This document shows positions 35,314 to 43,594 of a stretch of DNA of 52,775 nucleotides, piece by piece. The DNA lies in NCBI GenBank assembly GCA_964433555.1, contig CAYSRG010000016.1, positions 1-52,775 of the forward strand, written 5' to 3'. A program made the translations under genes and the position numbers. Positions within the stretch are counted from its first letter, which is position 1, and each line of letters starts with the position of its first letter. The DNA is from Stramentimicrobium sp964433555 (GTDB lineage Bacteria; Atribacterota; Phoenicimicrobiia; Phoenicimicrobiales; Stramentimicrobiaceae). The notes beneath the pieces were generated by a model. It was not told the origin of the DNA and made no database searches. It was given only the letters and a program-made list of their open reading frames with translations.

Positions 35314-35352
35314 ATTATCAGTCTCCCTATCAAAAATAGGGGGACTGATAAT
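35314..35352 (+). other. Intercistronic hairpin between TRAP binding protein and permease genes
   Basis: ATTATCAGTCTCCCTA (35314-35329) pairs with TAGGGGGACTGATAAT (35337-35352), about 15 pairs with one mismatch. No U run follows, so it probably protects or attenuates the message so that binding protein exceeds permease, rather than ending it. Confidence 0.6.
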
Positions 35353-35399
35353 AATTATAATTGTTGTATTACCGTATCATTTAAAGAAAGCAGGAAGAT

Positions 35400-37286
35400 A
35401 TGACAGAATATAATGGAGAAGAAAAAAATAATAAGCTAAGTTCACCAATAAGTAGTTATACACAGCTAATGGCTATATTAATGTCAATTTTTCACCTATA
35501 TACTGCCGGTACCATACCATATGATGTATTTGTGCAACGGTCTGTTCACTTAATGTTTGTTTTTTCTATGATTTTTTTATTACATCCTTGGAATAAGAAA
35601 AAAGCTAGCCTGATAGATATAATTTTTACTATTTTAGGTATGTTAAGTTGCATCTATATATTTGTAAACTATATAAGTATTTCCATGCAGAGTGGATTAT
35701 CTATTGGTGTTCAGTATTTAATAGGCATCATGGTTGTTATATTGATTCTAGAAGCATGTCGAAGGGCAATAGGTATGGCATTACCGATTCTAGCAATTAT
35801 CTTTATCTTATATGCCCGCTTTGGTAGTTACATCCCGGGGATATGGGGACACCGAGGATTAAGTATAGAAAGAATATTTGGTTTTCTCTATCTTACTTCA
35901 GATGGAATCTGGAGCATACCATTAGGGGTTTCCGCTACTACTGTAGTAATGTTTGTTATTTTTGGCCAATTCTTAAGCGAGGCAGGGGTAGGGGAATTTT
36001 TTATGGATTTTTCACAAGCCATTGCCGGTAGAATGATAGGCGGAAGAGCCCAGGTTGCAGTTATTAGTAGTGCTTTATTTGGTACTATTAGTGGTAGCTC
36101 AACTGCTAACGTTGCTACCACGGGTTCATTTACTATCCCGCTTATGAAAAGCTCAGGATATAAACCGGAATTTGCTGGTGCAGTAGAAGCTGTTGCTTCA
36201 ACCGGGGGGCAAATTATGCCACCGGTTATGGGCGCGGGAGCTTTTATTATGGCTGAAATGCTGGGAATGAGATATTTTGCGATATGTAAGGCGGCTGCTA
36301 TACCAGCTATATTATATTTTGCCAGTGTATTTTTATGTGTAAGGTTTCGTACCCTGTTGATGGGCTTAAAGATGGAAAAGTCAGCTATAAATTTGAAAAA
36401 AGTTTTTTTAAGAAATGGACATTTAATAATACCTCTCATTGTTATTATTTATTATATAGTTCAGGGATTCTCTCCTATGAGAGCTGCGTTCTATGGGGTT
36501 ATCTCAACAGTTGTTATTAGTTTTGTTAATAAGGAGATTAGAAAAAATCCCAAGGTATTTGTAAAAGCACTGGAATATGGAGCAAAAAATACCATAGGAG
36601 TGGCTATTGCCTGCGCTTGTGCTGGGATAGTATTGGGAATTGTCTCAATGACTGGTTTAGGAATTAAAATGACTACAGTTATTTTAGCTATGAGTGGAGG
36701 TAATATTTTTTATGCTCTATTATTAGCAATGGTAGGAAGTATTATTCTGGGAATGGGTCTACCTACCGCAGTTGCTTATATCATTGCTGCAATTGTTGCC
36801 TGCCCAGCTTTAATTGAGTTGGGCTTACTTCCTTTAGCAGCACATATGTTTGTCTTTTATTTTGCTATTTTGGGTACTATTACCCCACCTGTTTGTTTAT
36901 CTGTATATGTAGCATCAGGAATAGCCCAATCTAATTGGTTAAAGACTGCTTACTATGCCATGATGATGGCTTTACCAGGGTTCATTATTCCCTATGTATT
37001 CGTTAATGATTATTCAATTCTATTCATAGGGACGGCATCTCATATTTTAAGGACCTTCATTACAGCTTTAATCGGGATATTTGCCCTGGCTATAGCTTTG
37101 ATGGGTTATTTCCTAACCCGGATTAATCTTCTGGAGAGAATTATATTAATAATTGCTGCTATTCTTCTTATCTTTCCCAATTTTAAAATAAGCTTAGGAG
37201 GAATTGTATTACTGATTTTAGTCTATTTCTATCAAAGAATTAAAAGAAGAGAAGAAGTTAGTCAGTTTTCTGAAATAGAGGCGTAA
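35400..37286 (+). CDS. TRAP transporter fused permease (DctQM-type, TAXI class)
   Basis: Large inner-membrane permease of 628 residues in which the small (DctQ) and large (DctM) subunits are one chain, as is usual for TAXI TRAP systems. About 16 or more hydrophobic segments. Conserved DctM blocks: SSALFGTISGSSTANVATTG (near 223-242), STGGQIMPPVMGAGAFIMAE (cut at 20), GLPTAVAYIIAA and ITPPVCLSVYVASGIA. Works with the binding protein encoded 108 bases upstream, using a Na+ or H+ gradient. Confidence 0.92.
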   Translation: MTEYNGEEKNNKLSSPISSYTQLMAILMSIFHLYTAGTIPYDVFVQRSVHLMFVFSMIFLLHPWNKKKASLIDIIFTILGMLSCIYIFVNYISISMQSGLSIGVQYLIGIMVVILILEACRRAIGMALPILAIIFILYARFGSYIPGIWGHRGLSIERIFGFLYLTSDGIWSIPLGVSATTVVMFVIFGQFLSEAGVGEFFMDFSQAIAGRMIGGRAQVAVISSALFGTISGSSTANVATTGSFTIPLMKSSGYKPEFAGAVEAVASTGGQIMPPVMGAGAFIMAEMLGMRYFAICKAAAIPAILYFASVFLCVRFRTLLMGLKMEKSAINLKKVFLRNGHLIIPLIVIIYYIVQGFSPMRAAFYGVISTVVISFVNKEIRKNPKVFVKALEYGAKNTIGVAIACACAGIVLGIVSMTGLGIKMTTVILAMSGGNIFYALLLAMVGSIILGMGLPTAVAYIIAAIVACPALIELGLLPLAAHMFVFYFAILGTITPPVCLSVYVASGIAQSNWLKTAYYAMMMALPGFIIPYVFVNDYSILFIGTASHILRTFITALIGIFALAIALMGYFLTRINLLERIILIIAAILLIFPNFKISLGGIVLLILVYFYQRIKRREEVSQFSEIEA

Positions 37287-37325
37287 TAAAATCAGATTAA
37301 ACTTTAATTTATTGGAGAATATCAA

Positions 37326-38375
37326 ATGGGCTCATTTATAAGAAGTAAAGAAAAATTTATAGAAATATTTGATAGAATTGATCGTTTAGTTAATCTAGAT
37401 ATACCAGGGAGAGGAGTAATTCATTTATTATTTCAATGGGCAAGAAATAAAGTAGGATATCCTTTAATTATGCTGGCAAGTCAGGAATTAGATAAAATTA
37501 TAACTAAGGGAGATACTATCTTTATAGCTACAGGTTGGCCGGATAGACCAGAGATAACGCCTGATATTGCCGAAACTGATGGTCCACCTGGTGCAGCATC
37601 TTTAGCCCGGGCTATTAACAGAGCCTATCATGCCATACCTATCATTTTTATTGAAGACAATCTGGTTCAGGGAATGACTACAGTAGTCAATGCAGCAGGA
37701 TTAAAAGTGTTGTCACCTTCCCAAGCAATAGAAACACCAGCATATCATGCTCCTATTAATTCAGCTTCAGTTCTTTCATTTCCCATCGAAAAGGAAATAG
37801 CGTTAAAGAAAGCTGCTGATCTTATCAAAAAATACCATCCCAAAGCAGTAATCACTATTGAAAAGGGAGGTATGAATAAAAAAGAAATAATTCATACCAG
37901 CAGGGGAGTCGATTCAAGCAAGTATATGGCAAAAATAGATTATCTGGTTCAGGAAGCAATAAAAAATAATATTACCACTATTGGTATAGGAGATGGAGGA
38001 AATGAGATTGGAATGGGTTGTATTCAGGAGGAAATCAGAAAAAATCTTCCTTTTGGTAATAAGTGCAAATGTCTTTGTCAAGCAGGAATAGCACCATCAA
38101 CAAAGACTGACTTTTTAATCACAGCAGCAATATCAAACTGGGGAGCATATGGATTGGCAGCAGGAATTGCTTTATTAAAGAATGATGTTGATATTTTTCA
38201 TAATAGCGAGATAGAGAAAAGGGTATTACAAAAGGCAGCTGATGCTGGTTTTATTGACGGAATTAATGGTTATACTGAACCAGGTGCTGATGGATTACCA
38301 GCGAGTGTCCATGAATCGTTTGTAGATGTTTTGAGAGAATTAATAAAAAAGGGAATCAATCAATTAAAAATTTAG
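37326..38375 (+). CDS. D-glutamate cyclase-like (DUF4392) family protein
   Basis: 349-residue cytosolic protein matching the DUF4392 domain, which forms the C-terminal half of mammalian D-glutamate cyclase (D-glutamate to 5-oxo-D-proline). Seen: FIATGWPDRPEITPDIAETD (near 61-80), DGPPGAASLARAI, ITIEKGGMN, GIGDGGNEIGMGCI (near 220-233) and an INGYTEPGADGLPAS C-terminus. The acid and glycine-rich loops are well preserved. Good SD GGAG 8 bases upstream. It ends the first GTATAC-controlled unit, so its substrate or product is probably what the TRAP system carries. Another lactam or cyclic amino acid is possible. Confidence 0.82.
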   Translation: MGSFIRSKEKFIEIFDRIDRLVNLDIPGRGVIHLLFQWARNKVGYPLIMLASQELDKIITKGDTIFIATGWPDRPEITPDIAETDGPPGAASLARAINRAYHAIPIIFIEDNLVQGMTTVVNAAGLKVLSPSQAIETPAYHAPINSASVLSFPIEKEIALKKAADLIKKYHPKAVITIEKGGMNKKEIIHTSRGVDSSKYMAKIDYLVQEAIKNNITTIGIGDGGNEIGMGCIQEEIRKNLPFGNKCKCLCQAGIAPSTKTDFLITAAISNWGAYGLAAGIALLKNDVDIFHNSEIEKRVLQKAADAGFIDGINGYTEPGADGLPASVHESFVDVLRELIKKGINQLKI

Positions 38376-38596
38376 AAAATATTGGTTAGTAGGAGCAATA
38401 AAATTGGTTAAAAGGAAGATTTTGGTTCAGAATGTCCAATGACAATATAAAAAATAACTAATATAAACACTATGATTGCTTAAGAAAATAATAAGATGTT
38501 CTGGGCAACTATTCTTTTTATAATAAACAATTAAGTCTCTTTGCTTGTGATGAGTAATTTGACTGAAAAAAGAAATATTATTATAATTATTATATA

Positions 38597-38616
38597 GTAT
38601 ACAGTATACCGTATAC
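38597..38616 (+). promoter_or_regulatory. Triple GTATAC operator in front of the second operon
   Basis: Three GTATAC half sites in tandem, each separated by one base (GTATACAGTATACCGTATAC). The first 13 bases are identical to the operator at 34174-34186. It lies about 80 bases before the opine-dehydrogenase-like start, in a 319-base gap that shows nothing else. Both copies point to shared control by the neighbouring GntR/FCD protein. Confidence 0.7.
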
Positions 38617-38694
38617 TTATCTTTATTAGATAAAATTAAGATTATTAAAAATATAAAAATAATAAATTAATAGCTATTGTTAAGGAGTATATGA

Positions 38695-39885
38695 ATGAAT
38701 ATTAAGACCATTACTATTTGTGGAAGCGGTAATGCAGCTCATGCCATGATTCCAATTATCAAAAGTAACTTTAACTGTCAAATTAATCTTTTTTTTCGTT
38801 ATCAGCATAAAGTTGATATTTTTCAAAGGATAATTGATGAAAGAAGAGTTATAACTGCAGTACAAGGTAAAGAAGAATTATATGGGAGGCCGGATAAAGT
38901 AAGTAGATTTCCAGAAGAAGTATGCCAGGATGCTGATTTGATACTTTTGCCTTTGCCAGCATTTGCTCAAGAATCGGTTTTATTACAAATAATCCCATTT
39001 TTAAAGAATGAAGTAATTATAGGATCAATACCGGCCAGAGGTGGTTTTGAATATTCTTTATTGAAAATTTTAAAGAGTGTTACTGATAAAAGAATAAAAT
39101 TTTTTGGTTTACAAACGCTTCCCTGGGCTTGTCGAACCAGAGAATATGCCAGCAAAGTGGATATTTTGGGAAAAAAAGACATAGTAGGATTAGCAGCCTT
39201 GCCCCGGGAAGCTACCTTAGAATTATCAGAAATACTGACTCTTTTATTAAAAATTAAAATGGAGTCCATCCCCAATATGTTGACTCTTACTTTAGCTAAT
39301 ATCGGTCAGATTGTACACCCTGGAATTATGTATGGACTTTTCAAAGGAAATGAAAATAGAAAATATAAAAAAGAAGAAATTCCCCTCTTTTATCAAGGAG
39401 TTACCAGTGATATTGCTAAAACACTTGCCAATATGAGCAATGATATGCTTACCTTAACCAGGAAACTGCAAAATAGATTTAAAAATATAGACTTGACAAA
39501 AGTATTAAGCTTAGAGGATTGGCTTATATCTTCTTATAAAAATTCAATTGTAGATGGCCGTACTTTAGAAACCTGTTTTGTTACCAATCAAGCTTATCAA
39601 GGTTTATATGCGCCTATGAAAAATTTAGAAAATGGTTATTATAAACCAGACTTTCAATCACGTTATCTCACTGAGGATGTGCCTTTTGGATTAATAGTTT
39701 CTAAAGCAATTGCTTTGCTAGCACAAGTAGATACTCCCACCATTGATGAAGTTATTATTACAGTCAGCAAGTGGATGAAAAAAGAATATTTAGTCCACGG
39801 TGATGTGAAGGGGAGAGATATATCTGAAACAAGAATTCCTCAGAATTATGATCTTAACAACTTAGAACAGATTATTAATTTATAA
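38695..39885 (+). CDS. NAD(P)-dependent opine (octopine/nopaline) dehydrogenase family protein
   Basis: 396 residues. N-terminal Rossmann fold begins ITICGSGNAAHAMIPII (near 5-21), where GxGNxxH is the family nucleotide-binding pattern. The C-terminal opine-dehydrogenase domain follows, with LTLANIGQIVHPGIMYGLF (near 200-218), whose His is the family catalytic-dyad candidate, and LEDWLISSYKN. Family members reductively join or oxidatively cleave an amino acid and a 2-keto acid. Here it precedes a cobalamin mutase-like gene, so oxidative cleavage of a scavenged opine to amino acid and keto acid is the likelier direction (inference). SD AAGGAG 7 bases upstream. Confidence 0.85.
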   Translation: MNIKTITICGSGNAAHAMIPIIKSNFNCQINLFFRYQHKVDIFQRIIDERRVITAVQGKEELYGRPDKVSRFPEEVCQDADLILLPLPAFAQESVLLQIIPFLKNEVIIGSIPARGGFEYSLLKILKSVTDKRIKFFGLQTLPWACRTREYASKVDILGKKDIVGLAALPREATLELSEILTLLLKIKMESIPNMLTLTLANIGQIVHPGIMYGLFKGNENRKYKKEEIPLFYQGVTSDIAKTLANMSNDMLTLTRKLQNRFKNIDLTKVLSLEDWLISSYKNSIVDGRTLETCFVTNQAYQGLYAPMKNLENGYYKPDFQSRYLTEDVPFGLIVSKAIALLAQVDTPTIDEVIITVSKWMKKEYLVHGDVKGRDISETRIPQNYDLNNLEQIINL

Positions 39886-39919
39886 AATATCCCTATATTG
39901 GAAAAGGAGAGATTGAAAA

Positions 39920-42900
39920 GTGGATAAATCGAATAAAAAAAGAAGAGTATTAAACTGTTCCATAGACCCCTGTGTGCATACCTTAGGGGTAGAAAGATTT
40001 GCTGAGTGGCTGGAGAGTAAAGGAATTGGTTATATTGCCATCAAATTAGGACCAGCTGTATCTATTGATGAATTGATAGATAAAATTAGAGAGTCAAAAG
40101 CAGAAGTGGTCACCTTTAGTTATCGCCTGGGAGATTTGCATGTTGATGAAATTATCGCAGAGTTGATAGAAAAAGTATATAAATATGGCTTGCAGCCAGA
40201 AAAAAGTGGAATAAGGTATTGTTTTGGTGGATTAAGACCCGCAGCTAATTTAGTCAGAGCAATGACCGGCTTACCCATACTGGAGGATAGATTCTCTCCT
40301 CCTGAAGATAGACATTTTAATCTGGAAAAGATTGCTCAAGAATATAAGAATAAAGAAAAATTCCAGCGATTTTTCGAAATGGTGGTTGATGATTATGTAA
40401 CAATAGATGAGTTAGAATATTTTGCTCAGAAAAAAATAAGAGTTGCCAGAGAGAAAATAAAATGGTCTGATGACTTATTAGAAAGGATAAAGCAGGTACG
40501 TCAATTAGAAAATAGACCAATCATCAGGGCTCATATTGGTGCAGCTGCCGAAACAATAGAGCCAACAGTAGAGGGAACCAGAAAAATAAGTGAAGCAGGA
40601 GCTCTGGAGATTGTATCTTTAGCCCCGGATCAGGCCAGTCAGGCATTTTTAGCTAAATTTGTCAGGGGAGAAGAAGACCCGGCAAAATATCGTAAAGGAG
40701 AAGGTGGTGCACCGATTCGGAGTAAAGAAGATTTAAGCAGGTTAAAAGAGGCAACTCAATGTGGAAATTACCCTATGATTAGAATTTACTCCGGTACTGA
40801 TGAGTTAGTAGAGTTAGCCAAAATATTTGAGGAAACTTTACATATGCCGTTCCCAGCAGTGCCTGTATTCTTTTATAACCGTTTAGATGGACGAGGTCCT
40901 CTTTCCATTCTGGATGGAATTAATGAACATTTTAATACCATGCGCTGGTGGGCTTCCATAAACAAACCACTGGAGATAAATGATCCCCATCAATGGCAGC
41001 TCCGAAGATGTTCAGATGAAATGTATGTTACAGACCACATACTATGTGGGATTATTGCTCTGAAAATGGGTATAAAGAATTATGTGATGCAATTAATGTT
41101 TGATTTGCCTCCTGAAATAAATCCCAGATACGATTTAGCGAAAATGAAGGCAGCTTTTGAATTAATTGAACCATTAACCAGACATTTTGATTTTAGTATT
41201 ACTAAAGAAACTCGAGGAGGGCTTTCCAGCTTTCCACCCAATCTAGATAAGGCAAAAAGCCACCTTGCCATGACCACTTACTGGCAGATGTTTATGGACC
41301 CTGATATTATCCATGTGGTTAGCTACTGTGAAGCACATCATGATGCTAAGGCAGAAGACATTATTGCTAGCTGTGATATTACCAAACAGACTGTCGAAGA
41401 GTATTATCGCACGCCTCTTCCTGAGATCTGGCAGCTTCCCGATGTAATATCTCGGAAGGAAGAGTTAAAGAAAGGAGCTATGTATAATATCTTACATTTA
41501 GCTTTAATGGGAGGATATGAAGGTAAAATAAATTTAGAAAACTTTTTTGAATATACAGTTTATCCAGGAGAAGCTGCCAAAAGGGAAAATGTTGCCGATA
41601 GAGAAAAGAACTATGAAACAATGTTACTGGATTTAATTGATGAAAAGAATTACCCTTCTGGGCAATGTGACCTAATTAGTGCTGATAACCTGGATTTAGC
41701 GTTACAGGTTGGTTTATTCCAGGCACCCCAGGTAACAGTGATAGATAAACGCTATGAGTTAGCAGGAATGTGTAAGACTAAAATTATTGATGGAACTTGT
41801 CGAATTGATGAATTTTGTTTGCAAAAGGTAAAAGATGAAATTGAAAGAGTTGATAAGGTTAGAGAACGATTCCCCTGGTATTTCTATAAAGATGTTAGCC
41901 AGACTGATGAATTATCAATAGTAGCAGAATCAAAGGATGCTATCGTTGAAGACCATCTCCTCTTATCATTTAGAGACCAATTAGGATTAAAAGATTTACA
42001 GGATAAAAAAATATTGGCGGTAGATTTTGGTAGTACTTACACTAAAATTGCTATCTTTAATACCAATTCAGATGCAGTGGATTTACGTTACATTCCAACT
42101 ACAGTTGACGATATTCGTGAAGGTTTAGCGAATGGTTTAGGGTGTCTTGACAAATGTAGGAAAGAAGGAAACTGGGGACCTTTACGTGAGATGATGAATG
42201 AATTTGATATAAAACTTCCCTGCAGCAGTGCAAAAGGTGGTTTAAAAATGGCTACTGTTGCTTCTACTGAAAGAGAAAGTGGATTTGCTGCTGATCTCGC
42301 AGCTCTGACTGCAGGGGCAAAACTTCTCAATAGTTATGACGGAAAATTATCTTTAGAAGAAGCTCGGGCAATTTATTTAGAAGATGGCCCGGAAATTATT
42401 CTCTTAAGTGGTGGAGTGAATGAAGGTGGAGATACGGAAACTGTATTACACAATGCTAAGATATTAGCTGAAACTGCAAAATTAGCAACCTATGCTAAAT
42501 ATGGAATACCGATAATTTATGCTGGGAATGAAGATGTTACTGAGGAAATACTGGATATTTTCCATAGTCATAATATTGATGTAAGGGCAACTGGCAATAT
42601 TATGCCTGAAGTTAACAGGTATAATATTGATGTAGTAAATGAAGCAATACGAGAACTCTTTCAAACTGTTGTTATCCGAGGTAAGGGATTTGATGTGGTA
42701 GAAGAGTATATGAGTACAAAATTCATACCAACTCCCCGAGCAGCCTTCTTAGGAATTAATTTATTAGCTCGCGGTTATGGTGAAGAAGAAGGGATCGGGA
42801 ATATCGTGGCTTTAGATATTGGTGGTTGTACTACTGACTTTTTTGCCAATGTACATTCTAATCCCCTATATCATTATCCCTGGGATGATCCTAAGAAAAA

Positions 42901-43576
42901 AGTTAAAAGAACTATACTAAAAACTCCCAATTACCCTTTGGCTTATCGGAGAGTAGAAGGTAAATATGGATTAGCTTATAACGCAGAAAATTTAATGGAA
43001 CTGGAAAAATTTAAAAATGGTTCAGTAGAAAAGGAAATCAGCGATTTGTTTAACCAGAAATATCCTGATTTTCAGGGGAATGGCGACCATATGGATCGAT
43101 TTTTGGTTTATAAAGAACAAAAATGGTTGATCAAGCTAAAGGAATATTTAAAATGGATTCACGATAATCCACATATTATGCCCACTACAGAAGAGGAAAA
43201 CTTCATCAGAAGCGTTCTGGCTAAGGAAACTTTAGCAGTAGCTACTGCTAATAATGTAGGGCATGTCAAAGAAACTGATGTTTATTTCTTGCAAGAAGGA
43301 GTCAATTTCTTCACTCAGGATTGCACACTGGTAATAGTTGGTGGAACAGTGCATCATAAATGTAAGGAAAACAAAGATTATCTTATAGAAGATCTTAAGA
43401 TGATTGTAAAGGGAGCCCTTTTCAACCCGAAAGAGTATACCATTTTGAGACCAAACCATAAACTATTATTGGATGCTTCTTATATTTTATCAACAGTTGG
43501 AGGTCTATACGGAAGAATTGACCCTGAAAAAGCCATTCGCATTATGAAGAAAAATTTTGTACCTTTAGACCTATAA
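39920..43576 (+). CDS. Fused cobalamin-dependent mutase-like protein: B12-binding-like domain, mutase core and MutL/GlmL ATPase
   Basis: 1218 residues, about three proteins in one. Residues 1-150: B12-binding-like Rossmann domain with CSIDPCVHTLGVERF, where His20-x-x-Gly23 fits the HxxG half of the base-off motif DxHxxG but Cys18 replaces the Asp, and VTFSYRLGD as the later strand. Residues about 195-560: a TIM-barrel-like core (RAHIGAAAETIEPTVEG, then QLRRCSDEMYVTDHILCG), similar in outline to glutamate mutase E or ornithine aminomutase E. Residues about 695-1218: a MutL-type ASKHA ATPase with VDFGSTYTK (701-709), LLSGGVNEGGD, GNIMPEVNRYN and VALDIGGCTTDFF. In glutamate mutase systems these parts are separate genes. 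GTG start after AAGGAG. The rearranged substrate is unknown. Confidence 0.78.
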   Translation: MDKSNKKRRVLNCSIDPCVHTLGVERFAEWLESKGIGYIAIKLGPAVSIDELIDKIRESKAEVVTFSYRLGDLHVDEIIAELIEKVYKYGLQPEKSGIRYCFGGLRPAANLVRAMTGLPILEDRFSPPEDRHFNLEKIAQEYKNKEKFQRFFEMVVDDYVTIDELEYFAQKKIRVAREKIKWSDDLLERIKQVRQLENRPIIRAHIGAAAETIEPTVEGTRKISEAGALEIVSLAPDQASQAFLAKFVRGEEDPAKYRKGEGGAPIRSKEDLSRLKEATQCGNYPMIRIYSGTDELVELAKIFEETLHMPFPAVPVFFYNRLDGRGPLSILDGINEHFNTMRWWASINKPLEINDPHQWQLRRCSDEMYVTDHILCGIIALKMGIKNYVMQLMFDLPPEINPRYDLAKMKAAFELIEPLTRHFDFSITKETRGGLSSFPPNLDKAKSHLAMTTYWQMFMDPDIIHVVSYCEAHHDAKAEDIIASCDITKQTVEEYYRTPLPEIWQLPDVISRKEELKKGAMYNILHLALMGGYEGKINLENFFEYTVYPGEAAKRENVADREKNYETMLLDLIDEKNYPSGQCDLISADNLDLALQVGLFQAPQVTVIDKRYELAGMCKTKIIDGTCRIDEFCLQKVKDEIERVDKVRERFPWYFYKDVSQTDELSIVAESKDAIVEDHLLLSFRDQLGLKDLQDKKILAVDFGSTYTKIAIFNTNSDAVDLRYIPTTVDDIREGLANGLGCLDKCRKEGNWGPLREMMNEFDIKLPCSSAKGGLKMATVASTERESGFAADLAALTAGAKLLNSYDGKLSLEEARAIYLEDGPEIILLSGGVNEGGDTETVLHNAKILAETAKLATYAKYGIPIIYAGNEDVTEEILDIFHSHNIDVRATGNIMPEVNRYNIDVVNEAIRELFQTVVIRGKGFDVVEEYMSTKFIPTPRAAFLGINLLARGYGEEEGIGNIVALDIGGCTTDFFANVHSNPLYHYPWDDPKKKVKRTILKTPNYPLAYRRVEGKYGLAYNAENLMELEKFKNGSVEKEISDLFNQKYPDFQGNGDHMDRFLVYKEQKWLIKLKEYLKWIHDNPHIMPTTEEENFIRSVLAKETLAVATANNVGHVKETDVYFLQEGVNFFTQDCTLVIVGGTVHHKCKENKDYLIEDLKMIVKGALFNPKEYTILRPNHKLLLDASYILSTVGGLYGRIDPEKAIRIMKKNFVPLDL

Positions 43577-43594
43577 AATAGAAAGGTAAAAGAT

